Under the pieces are notes generated by a model. It worked only from the letters and a program-made list of their open reading frames with translations, ran no database searches and had not been told where the DNA came from. The position numbers were made by a program, and so were the translations under genes. 64,000 nt of DNA, taken from contig JAHJRQ010000015.1 of the NCBI GenBank assembly GCA_018830485.1, positions 310,001-374,000 on the forward strand, in the 5' to 3' direction. This DNA is from Pseudomonadota bacterium (GTDB taxonomy: Bacteria; Desulfobacterota; Desulfobulbia; Desulfobulbales; Desulfurivibrionaceae). Position 1 is the first letter of the stretch; each line of letters begins with the position of its first letter. Positions 24,556 to 31,265 of this stretch are shown in pieces.

Positions 24556-24843
24556 TCAATCGTCCGTACTGAGGCCGGCCAGTAATTCATCCACGCTGGC
24601 AAAGGATTTTCCTTTCCCCTCTTCAAGCTCACCCATTACCGCAACAGTTTCCGCATTCGGAACCCCGGTCGAAGCCCATGACAGTGCACCTTTTTTCGAC
24701 TCCCATTTGGCAAGAACCTCAGCGTGATCACTAAAAACCGCGTCCGGTTTCTCTGCTTCGTCTAAGGCTTGAGCAAGACCATCGACCTGCCATTCCTTCA
24801 CATCAAGACTCGTTTGGGGTGACGGTTTAACATGAACAGTCAC
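24556..24843 (-). CDS. Possible RelB-like antitoxin, third gene after higA2
   Basis: 95 aa from a GTG at 24843 (AGGGGGCG upstream), 11 bp after the higA2 stop. The C-terminal third (VPNAETVAVMGELEEG, FASVDELLAGL) resembles the toxin-binding tail of RelB/DinJ antitoxins. The N-terminal part (VHVKPSPQTSLDVKEWQVDGL, FSDHAEVLAKWESKKGAL in part) is unlike a standard DNA-binding domain. No RelE toxin follows it. It could be an orphan antitoxin or a new third TA component. The assignment is inference from short motifs. Confidence 0.5.
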   Translation of the reverse strand: MTVHVKPSPQTSLDVKEWQVDGLAQALDEAEKPDAVFSDHAEVLAKWESKKGALSWASTGVPNAETVAVMGELEEGKGKSFASVDELLAGLSTDD

Positions 24844-24854
24844 AACGCCCCCTT

Positions 24855-25160
24855 CTAAGCTGCCATCAATACGGCACGCTGCACCTTCGGTGCGCCATGA
24901 TTGCGTGCTTGCCATAGATCATAGGCCGCCTGCTGCGCAATCCACAGATCGGCGCGGCCGCCGTTCTCCACGCCCAGCCACCCTTCCAGCCGTAAAGCCA
25001 TTTCCGGGGAGATGGCAGCGCGTCCGTTCAGCACCCGGGACAAGGCAGCGCGGGTCACGCCAAGCTGTTTTGCCGCCGCAGTGACCGTCAATCCCAGCGC
25101 TGGCAAAACATCCTCTCTCAAGGTTTCTCCAGGGTGTGGAGGGTTGTGCATATTGGTCAT
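24855..25160 (-). CDS. higA: HigA family antitoxin
   Basis: 101 aa. NPPHPGETLREDVLPALGLTV, then the HTH TAAAKQLGVTRAALSRVLNG and the VENGGRADLWIAQQAAYDLWQAR tail are typical of the short HigA/VapI group, which pairs with RelE-like HigB toxins. The frame is complete. Its toxin gene upstream is frameshifted and separated from it by a 112-bp gap containing a dispersed repeat. Confidence 0.92.
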   Translation of the reverse strand: MTNMHNPPHPGETLREDVLPALGLTVTAAAKQLGVTRAALSRVLNGRAAISPEMALRLEGWLGVENGGRADLWIAQQAAYDLWQARNHGAPKVQRAVLMAA

Positions 25161-25205
25161 GATGTTTCTCCTAATGGGGTAGTCTCTTGCAAAATCCCCA
25201 AAAGT

Positions 25206-25242
25206 CCCCTCTCCCCCTGCGGGAGAGGGTTAGGGTGAGGGG
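25206..25242. repeat. CCCCTCTCCC...GGGAGAGGG repeat inside the higB2-higA2 operon
   Basis: A palindromic unit CCCCTCTCCCCCTGC followed by GGGAGAGGGTTAGGGTGAGGGG. A related unit is at 50239-50342. It accounts for most of the 112-bp gap between the two TA genes, which are normally almost contiguous. Confidence 0.8.
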
Positions 25243-25272
25243 TGGGCAATTTAGAAGAGCTTTGCAACAAGC

Positions 25273-25546
25273 TCAATGGTAGTCTTGATAATCAACCAGC
25301 ACCGCATTCTCGCCCTCAAAATCAAAGATAAGGCGCCAGTTCCCGTTTACCCATATCGACCAGTGTCCGGTTGATAATCGGTGCAATCTCCAGCCCGGAA
25401 CATTCATATCGGCGGCACTGCTGGCAAGATCAAGCCGCGCCAGTTGTCGGCTCAATTTCGATGCATGATGCGGCTGAATACCCGCCTTGCTGCCAGTTTC
25501 AAAAAAATCTTGCAATCCCTTGTGCCGAAATGTCTGTCTGAATCAT
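25273..25546 (-). pseudogene. higB: higB toxin disrupted by a 4-bp tandem duplication
   Basis: From the GGATTG codons on, the frame encodes the HigB/RelE fold (LQDFFETGSKAGIQPHHASK, PGWRLHRLSTGHWSIWV, GNWRLIFDFEGENAVLVDYQ). The expected start, ATG ATT CAG ACA, lies at 25546 but is out of frame because GACA is duplicated (25531-25538). Read from the ATG, a stop appears after 15 codons. Removing one GACA gives MIQTFRHKGLQDFFETG, the family N-terminus. Residual translation from the internal TTG is possible but lacks the first strand. A short tandem repeat at this place could also be phase-variable. Confidence 0.8.
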
Positions 25547-25554
25547 GAACATAC

Positions 25555-25581
25555 TGTATAGCGTAACGCTTCAGATGTCAA
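25555..25581 (-). promoter_or_regulatory. Promoter of the higB2-higA2 operon
   Basis: On the minus strand TTGACA (25581-25576) and TATACA (25560-25555) are separated by 15 bp that contain the palindromic GCGTTACGC. The short spacing and palindrome suggest a HigA-controlled promoter that is still intact although the toxin is frameshifted. Confidence 0.55.
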
Positions 25582-25680
25582 CAGTCTTACCTCGACAAAA
25601 GAAAGCTAATAGCACACAGCATAAGGCTAACAACCAATCCTCTTTCCAGTAAAAAAAATTACACCCCCGGTAAAAAAAAC

Positions 25681-25709
25681 TTGACTTTACTTTGGGAAAT
25701 TTGCTTTAA
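25681..25709 (+). promoter_or_regulatory. Possible porin promoter
   Basis: TTGACT at 25681-25686 and a weak CTTTAA at 25704-25709 with 17-bp spacing. The upstream 60 bp are A/T-rich. The gene has an AAGGAG ribosome binding site 7 nt before its ATG. Confidence 0.4.
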
Positions 25710-25755
25710 CGGTCTTGAGTCTTTTTTTTATTAACACTTATCAAGGAGATAAGAG

Positions 25756-27114
25756 ATGAAAAAAGTATTATCCACAGTCGCAGCACTGGGTCTGGTCGCG
25801 GGACTGGCCTCCACTGCAGCCGCCGTTGAGTTCAAGATGAGCGGCAAGTACATCGTTGAGGGCTATTCCATCAGCGATGCAAACACTACCTATGGCGCTG
25901 ATCTGGCTGGTCCGACCTCCAGCGACGCCTACTGGATGCATACCCTCCAGATCAAACCCACCATGAAGGTTAACGACAAAATCTCCATGCACGGCGACGT
26001 CCGCATCTTTAAGGAAGCGGTCTGGGGCGATCCCGATTCCGGTGTTTCCCAGGATGACGGCAACACCGACCTGGACTTCGACAAGGTGTGGATGACATAC
26101 CTCTCGCCCATCGGCGAGTTCCGGGTAGGCCGCCATGAGGCGAACATCTTCGGCAGCAAGTTCCTGGACAGCTCCACCAGCGCCGACCGCATCATGTGGT
26201 TCCCCTCCTTTGTCCCCAAACCCTGGAGCCTGCTTGTCCTGACCCAGAAAAACGAAGAAGACGACCTGGAGGCCAACGCGGCCGACCAGGATGACGACCT
26301 CTACAAACTGATGATCACCCACACCAGCGACGCCGGCAAGGCCGGGGTGGAGTACAAATATACCCGCTCCGCCAGCGCCGCCACCCTTGACGGTACTGGC
26401 GAACCCAACTCCCTGGACGCCCACAACCTGGCCCTCTGGGGCAAGTACAAGGTCATGGACAACTGGACCATTGAAGCCGAGGTGAACCACAGGTTCGGGG
26501 ATCAGAGCAACGCGGAAGGCACCACCACCGTTACCGACTGGGATGCATGGGCAGGTATGCTGGATGTGACCGGCAAGTTCGGCGCCCTGGATGCCGGCTT
26601 AATGTACTTCTATGCCTCCGGCGACAGCAACTCCCTGGACGGCGACAACGAGGCGGCCATGTCCGCCTACGGCGGCACCGGCGACGACTTCAAGCCGCTC
26701 TACATCCTCACCAGCGACCACACCGGCATCCTCAACGACGACCTGGCTGATTTCACCGATGCACAGTATGCCGGCGTTGCCGCAGCAGGTGTCCATGCTG
26801 TTGTTCTCCATGCGAAATACGCGGTTTCCGACAAGCTGACCCTGATGGGCGCCATCGGCTATGCCCAGGCCGACGAGGAGACCCAGGTAACTAATGCTGC
26901 CGGTACCAACTTCAGTGGTGGCGGCTACGCCAACCGTGACGATGAGTTCGGCTGGGAGTACAACATCGGCGCAGCCTACAAGCTGCTCGACAACCTGACC
27001 TACGAGGCGCATTTCGGTTACCTGGATACCGGCGACTTCTTCAAGTCTGCCGTTGCTACGGATGACACCAACAATATCACCCTGATGAGCCATCACCTGA
27101 CCATGAGCTTCTAA
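25756..27114 (+). CDS. Outer-membrane porin
   Basis: 452 aa. A clear signal peptide (MKKVLSTVAALGLVAGLAST, cleavage after AAA) is followed by alternating amphipathic strands, many aromatic and acidic residues (KMSGKYIVEGY, LYKLMITHTSD, GVEYKYTRS, LTYEAHFGYLDTG), and a C-terminal Phe (HHLTMSF), the Bam recognition signature. It has the look of a trimeric or monomeric 16-18 strand porin common in sulfur-cycling Desulfobacterota. Substrate unknown. It is monocistronic, with its own strong ribosome binding site and terminator. Clean codon usage contrasts with the TA genes on both sides. Confidence 0.88.
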   Translation: MKKVLSTVAALGLVAGLASTAAAVEFKMSGKYIVEGYSISDANTTYGADLAGPTSSDAYWMHTLQIKPTMKVNDKISMHGDVRIFKEAVWGDPDSGVSQDDGNTDLDFDKVWMTYLSPIGEFRVGRHEANIFGSKFLDSSTSADRIMWFPSFVPKPWSLLVLTQKNEEDDLEANAADQDDDLYKLMITHTSDAGKAGVEYKYTRSASAATLDGTGEPNSLDAHNLALWGKYKVMDNWTIEAEVNHRFGDQSNAEGTTTVTDWDAWAGMLDVTGKFGALDAGLMYFYASGDSNSLDGDNEAAMSAYGGTGDDFKPLYILTSDHTGILNDDLADFTDAQYAGVAAAGVHAVVLHAKYAVSDKLTLMGAIGYAQADEETQVTNAAGTNFSGGGYANRDDEFGWEYNIGAAYKLLDNLTYEAHFGYLDTGDFFKSAVATDDTNNITLMSHHLTMSF

Positions 27115-27165
27115 TTTCGTCTATGCCTTGCGCATAGCGGTTTTAGTCGGAAGCTGTTCACATCA

Positions 27166-27199
27166 AGCCCTGCCGGAAATTCCGGCAGGGCTTTTTTTG
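27166..27199 (+). terminator. Intrinsic terminator of the porin gene
   Basis: A 12-13 bp stem AGCCCTGCCGGAA/TTCCGGCAGGGCT with a tight loop is followed by a run of seven Ts. It lies 52 bp after the stop. Confidence 0.93.
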
Positions 27200-27351
27200 T
27201 TGTTTCACCAAGGGCTGACAGCGGACGACTTTAACTGACAGCTCCCAGCCACCAGCCTTTTTCACCTGCGGGTATAAGTTTCGTTTGAGCAGACAAGCTG
27301 CTCAACTCAGCTTTATCTTCCAAGTTCGCCTGAAAAGGTGTAAAAAAAGAC

Positions 27352-27633
27352 ATGGAATGTTCCGAACTGATATTCACTGGTCATGCGATACAACGGATAT
27401 TCGAACGACGGATATCCGTTGCTGATGTCAAAACAGTTATCGAAACCGGGCAAATTATTGACACCTATCCCGATGATAGACCGCACCCAAGCTTTCTCTT
27501 GCTCGGCTTCAGAAAGAATACGCCAATCCATGTCGTTGTTGCAAAAGACCAATCGGACGGAAAATGTTTCATTATCACGCTCTACATTCCGGATGATATG
27601 GTTTGGCAACCCGACTACCAAACGAGGAGATAA
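27352..27633 (+). CDS. DUF4258 putative toxin
   Basis: 93 aa. FTGHAIQRIFERRISVADVKTVIETGQIIDTYPDD in parts, and HVVVAKDQSDGKCFIITLYIPDD, give the DUF4258 pattern, a RelE-like fold. The gene is 2 bp upstream of a YgiT-type zinc-finger gene with which such proteins form type II TA pairs. Toxin activity is inferred from that context. Confidence 0.8.
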   Translation: MECSELIFTGHAIQRIFERRISVADVKTVIETGQIIDTYPDDRPHPSFLLLGFRKNTPIHVVVAKDQSDGKCFIITLYIPDDMVWQPDYQTRR

Positions 27634-27635
27634 CC

Positions 27636-27860
27636 ATGCACTGCACAGTATGCAAAACAGGTGACACCGCCAGCGGTCTGACCACGGTTGTCCTTCATCG
27701 TGGTGACACCGCCGTGATCATCAAGAAGGTTCCCGCCGATATTTGTTCCACTTGCGGCGAATACTATCTATCTGAAGCCATTGCCAGCCATGTACTGCGC
27801 CTGGCCGAGGATGCGGCCAAAAGAGGCGCCGAGGTTGAAGTCCTCCGTTTCGCGGCCTAA
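27636..27860 (+). CDS. YgiT/MqsA-type zinc-finger antitoxin
   Basis: 74 aa from ATG at 27636 (GAGGAG upstream). Two CxxC pairs (CTVCKTG and CSTCGEYYLS) form the YgiT/MqsA zinc finger. The sequence after them (AIASHVLRLAEDAAKRGAEVEVLRF) is the usual short tail, without the XRE domain found in full-length MqsA. It should neutralise the preceding DUF4258 protein. Confidence 0.87.
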   Translation: MHCTVCKTGDTASGLTTVVLHRGDTAVIIKKVPADICSTCGEYYLSEAIASHVLRLAEDAAKRGAEVEVLRFAA

Positions 27861-27895
27861 AAAATTTCTCCCCCCCGACGCTACGCGCACCCCCG

Positions 27896-27967
27896 TTGAC
27901 CATTGGCAAGACCGATGGCAACCGCACGTTGCATGTCAGTTTTACCTTGAGAGGCGAAGGAGCATCT
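27896..27967 (+). pseudogene. BrnT toxin remnant
   Basis: The 24 codons upstream of and in frame with the BrnA gene read TIGKTDGNRTLHVSFTLRGEG, which resembles the penultimate strand of BrnT toxins (G-x-L-x-V-x-F-T-x-R-G). The rest of BrnT, both N-terminal and the C-terminal ISAR...ER..Y part, is absent. A deletion appears to have joined this fragment to the antitoxin. The similarity is short. Confidence 0.5.
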
Positions 27968-28237
27968 ATGAAAACCAAAGCTAAAAAAACACCGCCACTT
28001 TTTGCTTCTGAAGCCCAGGAACGGGCATTCTGGGAATCCCACGACAGTACGGAGTATCTCGACTGGAGCGCGGCCAGCCAGGTCGTGCTGCCAAACTTGA
28101 AGCCGACAACCAAGACCATTTCATTGCGCTTACCAGCGCATCTGCTTGACAACATCAAGACGGTCGCCAATGCCCGGGATGTTCCATACCAATCGCTGAT
28201 CAAAATCTGGTTGCAGGAGAAGGTGGTGCATCCCTGA
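27968..28237 (+). CDS. BrnA-type (CopG/RHH) antitoxin, orphan
   Basis: 89 aa from ATG at 27968 (GGCGAAGGAG upstream). ERAFWESHDSTEYLDWSAASQ is the typical BrnA/CopG N-terminal segment, and TISLRLPAHLLDNIKTVANARDVPYQSLIK in two parts is a ribbon-helix-helix DNA-binding domain. Normally a BrnT toxin gene precedes it; only a fragment remains. Alternatively it may work as a stand-alone regulator. Confidence 0.83.
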   Translation: MKTKAKKTPPLFASEAQERAFWESHDSTEYLDWSAASQVVLPNLKPTTKTISLRLPAHLLDNIKTVANARDVPYQSLIKIWLQEKVVHP

Positions 28238-28297
28238 TCTCGATTTGCTTTTCAGAGGAAAACCCCTCAGCCACCGCTACGCACCACTCCTGTTGGA

Positions 28298-28350
28298 TTG
28301 ACTAATTTTTGAATTGAGCCTATGGTTAGTTTACAATCAAACTAACCATA
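28298..28350 (+). promoter_or_regulatory. Promoter and 12-bp palindromic operator of phd-vapC
   Basis: TTGACT (28298-28303), 17 bp, TATGGT (28321-28326). The -10 lies inside a perfect palindrome TATGGTTAGTTT (28321-28332) / AAACTAACCATA (28339-28350). This is a textbook autorepression site for the Phd antitoxin that starts 18 bp further on. Confidence 0.8.
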
Positions 28351-28368
28351 TCAACAAAGAGGTGATCC

Positions 28369-28617
28369 ATGCGCGTCGGCATTCATGAAGCAAAAACCAA
28401 TCTTTCAAAGCTGATCCCCGCAGTCCAGACCGGCGAGGACGTGATCATCACCAAAGCCGGAAAGCCGGTGGCCCGCCTTGTCCCCTTCATTGAAAAAACC
28501 GGCCCGCGTCCCCTGGGGCTCTATCTCGGCAAGGTAAAGCTCCATGGAGACCTGCTGGAACCGTTACCGGTCGAGATCGTAAACGATTTTTGGCCCGAAC
28601 GTGGAGGGGAGAAATGA
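28369..28617 (+). CDS. Phd/VapB-type antitoxin
   Basis: 82 aa. MRVGIHEAKTNLSKLIPAVQTGEDVIITKAGKPVARLVPF (in two parts) is the prevent-host-death DNA-binding fold, followed by a tail (GLYLGKVKLHGDLLEPLPVE) of the type that binds PIN toxins. It overlaps the vapC start by 4 bp (ATGA). The antitoxin is intact while its toxin is frameshifted. Confidence 0.9.
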   Translation: MRVGIHEAKTNLSKLIPAVQTGEDVIITKAGKPVARLVPFIEKTGPRPLGLYLGKVKLHGDLLEPLPVEIVNDFWPERGGEK

Positions 28618-29001
28618 CCTACCTCCTGGACACCCACGTTTTCCTCTGGCTCGCTGCGGCAACGGAGAAACTCTCTTCGGTCGTTCGGAAAACCGTCGAA
28701 CAAGGCTCGTGCGAACTGCTTTTGAGCGCTGCCAGCGGCTGGGAAATCGCCCTGCTTTGGGAAACTGGGGCGGATCGAGCTACCGGAACCGCCAAGCGCT
28801 TTTGTCCCTTCCGCAATGCAGGCCTTGAGCATTACACCTCTTCCCATTGGCTTTACCACCGCCATCGCCGCCGCCACTCTGCCGCTCATCCACCGCGACC
28901 CCTTTGATCGCCTTCTTGTTGCCGAGGCGATCAAAAACAACCTCACAATACTCACCAAGGACCAGACCATCCCTCAATATGGGGTGAGCATCCTCTGGTG
29001 A
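28614..29001 (+). pseudogene. vapC: VapC PIN-domain toxin with +1 frameshift
   Basis: The start MTYLLDTHVFLWLAAATEKLS and SAASGWEIALLW are in one frame; IELPEPPSAFVPSAMQALSI, PLIHRDPFDRLLVAEAIKN and LTILTKDQTIPQYGVSILW follow in another. Together they rebuild a normal PIN ribonuclease of about 128 aa with Asp-5/6, Glu and the DPFDR acidic residues. The break lies at TGGG (28758-28761): one G fewer restores LLWKLGRIELP. The toxin is therefore inactive unless the G run slips. Confidence 0.88.
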
Positions 29002-29103
29002 GACAAGGGACAGGTATTGCCCGTTTTCCCCTTGTCTTTCCGCAAGTTTTGTACTAGCATAGCCATATAGATACTTTTGTAGCAATTAGATTCGAGGTGA
29101 ACC

Positions 29104-29331
29104 ATGGGAATGCCAGTGCGTATCGACGACACCCTGTATAATCAGGCGCGGGCAACAGCGCAGGCCGAGCGCCGGACCATTGCCGGGCAGATAGAATTCT
29201 GGGCAGTGATTGGAAGAACAGCCCTGGACAATCCCGATCTGCCCATCGATTTCATTCGCGATTTGCTGGTTGCACGGGGAGAAGGGCCGACTCTTGCCAC
29301 GCCCTTTGTGCCTGAAGGCAAGCGCGACTGA
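29104..29331 (+). CDS. ParD-like antitoxin
   Basis: 75 aa. VRIDDTLYNQARATAQAERRTIAGQIEFWAVIGRTALDNPDLP (in parts) matches the TA_anti-ParD family (ribbon-helix-helix with the conserved IA.QIE.W...GR.A.dNPDLP). It overlaps the toxin ATG by one base (TGATG). An intact pair with the next gene. Confidence 0.88.
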   Translation: MGMPVRIDDTLYNQARATAQAERRTIAGQIEFWAVIGRTALDNPDLPIDFIRDLLVARGEGPTLATPFVPEGKRD

Positions 29332-29609
29332 TGGAAGCCGAAGTTCAGGTTCGGCAAAGCGCCACATTCAGACGGGCGTACAAACGCCTTCATCCGAAAC
29401 AGAAAGCGGATGTGGATGATGCCGTGGCCGAGATCGTGCGCGACCCGTCGGTTGGCGAGGCCAAGAAGGGGGATCTGGCCGGGGTGTATGTGTACACGTT
29501 TAAATGCCGTGGGCAGCTCACCTTGCTTGCTTATGGATATGACCCAGAAACCCGGCTGCTCTTGCTGCTGGGCTCGCATGAAAATTTCTACCGGGACTTG
29601 AAGCGATAG
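29331..29609 (+). CDS. RelE/ParE-type toxin
   Basis: 92 aa. VRQSATFRRAYKRLHPKQKADVDDAVAEI, the KKGDLAGVYVYTFKCRGQLTLLAY strands and GSHENFYRDLKR at the C-terminus fit a RelE/ParE superfamily toxin that pairs with the upstream ParD-like antitoxin. The frame is complete, making this the last intact TA pair of the island. Confidence 0.86.
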   Translation: MEAEVQVRQSATFRRAYKRLHPKQKADVDDAVAEIVRDPSVGEAKKGDLAGVYVYTFKCRGQLTLLAYGYDPETRLLLLLGSHENFYRDLKR

Positions 29610-29766
29610 CCAATCAGCAGGCCGCCGCCCAAAGCCTCTCCCTCCCTTGACTTCTCACGCCAATTCGGATAAGAATACCTGTTTTTCGGCCATTTTTCTC
29701 TGATTGGCGCATTTTCCCGGCGGAAACGCCCGGGTGTTTTTATCTTCGGTGCAGGTGAGGCAAGCG

Positions 29767-31053
29767 ATGACCATTCAGGCCCTGAAAGGCTTTAAGGATA
29801 TTCTCCCCGACGAGGTTGGGGTCTGGCAGCATATCGAGGCCACGGCCAGGGGTATCTTTCAGCGCTTCGGCTTCACCGAGATCCGGGTGCCGATCCTGGA
29901 AAAAACCGAACTCTTCGCCCGGTCCATCGGCGAGGCCACCGATATTGTCGAAAAAGAGATGTACTCCTTTACCGACCGCAACGGCGATTCGATCACCATG
30001 CGGCCGGAAGGCACCGCCTCGGTGCTCCGCGCCTTTATCGAGCATGGCTTGCAGGCAAAACTCCCGGTGCAGCGGCTCTACACCATCGGCCCCATGTTCC
30101 GGCACGAACGCCCCCAGAAGGGGAGATTGCGCCAGTTCCACCAGATGAGCGTCGAGGTGCTGGGGTTGGACCATCCCCGGCTGGATGCCGAGCTGATTGC
30201 CATGGGCTGGCTGATCCTTGAAGAGCTTGGCCTGACCACAAGCCTGCAGATCAACTCCCTGGGCTGCCCGGCCTGCCGCCCCGCCTACAAGGAGGCCCTG
30301 GTGACGTTCCTGGCCGAACGCAGGGCCCATATCTGCGAGGATTGCCAGCGGCGCAGCCAGACCAATCCGTTGCGGGTGCTGGACTGCAAGAGCAGCCATT
30401 GCCAGGAGCAGTATGTGAACGCGCCTGCCATTATCGACCATCTCTGCCCGGGCTGCGGTGAGCATTTCACGCAAACAAAGGCGAGCCTTGATCTCCTGGC
30501 GGTTCCCTATGCGGTGAACCCCTTCATGGTCCGCGGCCTGGATTACTATACGCGCACCACCTTTGAGCTGATCACCGATGCTCTGGGCGCCCAGAGCGCG
30601 GTGGGGGCGGGGGGCCGCTATGACGGGTTGGTGGAGCAACTGGGCGGGGCCAAGAACATGCCCGGCATCGGCTTTGCCATGGGCATGGAGCGGCTGGCCC
30701 TCCTGCTGAGTCAGCAAAACGCAAAAGCCTGCCCCGAGGCCGGCACGGACCTGTTTGTCGCCGCCCTGGGCGAGGAGGCTGCGGTCCTGGCCTTTCCCCT
30801 GGTGCATCTGTTGCGGCGCAAAGGAATGACCGTGGCCATGGACCTTGAAGGCAAGAGCCTGAAAAGCCAGATGAAGCAGGCGGACCGGGCCAAGGCACGC
30901 TTTGCGCTCATTTTGGGCGAGGAAGAGCTCGCCAAGGGCGAGGCGGCGCTGCGGGATATGACCAGCAAGGAACAGCGGCAAGTGGCGCTAGAGGGGCCGA
31001 AAGAGGCCCTGTGCGCGATGTTGATTGCAGCGGTGGCACAGAGAGAAAAATGA
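29767..31053 (+). CDS. hisS: Histidyl-tRNA synthetase
   Basis: 428 aa from ATG at 29767 (GTGAGG upstream); upstream in-frame codons lack family similarity. Class II motifs: LKGFKDILPDEV at the start, TMRPEGTASVLRAF, the motif-2 loop KGRLRQFHQMSVEVLG, histidine A box GLDYYTRTTFE and motif 3 GIGFAMGMERLALLL. A C-terminal anticodon-binding domain follows. It charges tRNA-His. It lies just upstream of aspS on the same strand, a common arrangement. Confidence 0.95.
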   Translation: MTIQALKGFKDILPDEVGVWQHIEATARGIFQRFGFTEIRVPILEKTELFARSIGEATDIVEKEMYSFTDRNGDSITMRPEGTASVLRAFIEHGLQAKLPVQRLYTIGPMFRHERPQKGRLRQFHQMSVEVLGLDHPRLDAELIAMGWLILEELGLTTSLQINSLGCPACRPAYKEALVTFLAERRAHICEDCQRRSQTNPLRVLDCKSSHCQEQYVNAPAIIDHLCPGCGEHFTQTKASLDLLAVPYAVNPFMVRGLDYYTRTTFELITDALGAQSAVGAGGRYDGLVEQLGGAKNMPGIGFAMGMERLALLLSQQNAKACPEAGTDLFVAALGEEAAVLAFPLVHLLRRKGMTVAMDLEGKSLKSQMKQADRAKARFALILGEEELAKGEAALRDMTSKEQRQVALEGPKEALCAMLIAAVAQREK

Positions 31054-31058
31054 ACAAC

Positions 31059-31138
31059 ACCCTTCGACAGGCTCAGGGCGAACGGTAGTTATCTTAAAAT
31101 CATAGACATTTTCCGTTCGTGGTGAGCCTGTCGAACCA
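31059..31138. repeat. CTTCGACAGGCTCAG inverted pair
   Basis: Arms at 31059-31085 and 31112-31138 between hisS and aspS; same family as 8823-8906. It begins 6 bp after the hisS stop and may function as its 3' hairpin. Confidence 0.85.
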
Positions 31139-31265
31139 CAAATAAGACTTTTGCAAGAGCGGCAACAGGTAATTTCTTGGTTACGCACACCGCGCTCTGC
31201 GCCTGTGTGTTAACTTTTTCACTTTTCACTCTACATTTTTCACTACCTAATAAAGGAGCAGTCCT

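Noticed and set aside
27313-27621. Minus-strand 102-aa frame
   Set aside because: Opposite the DUF4258 gene, which has a matching TA partner and better motifs.
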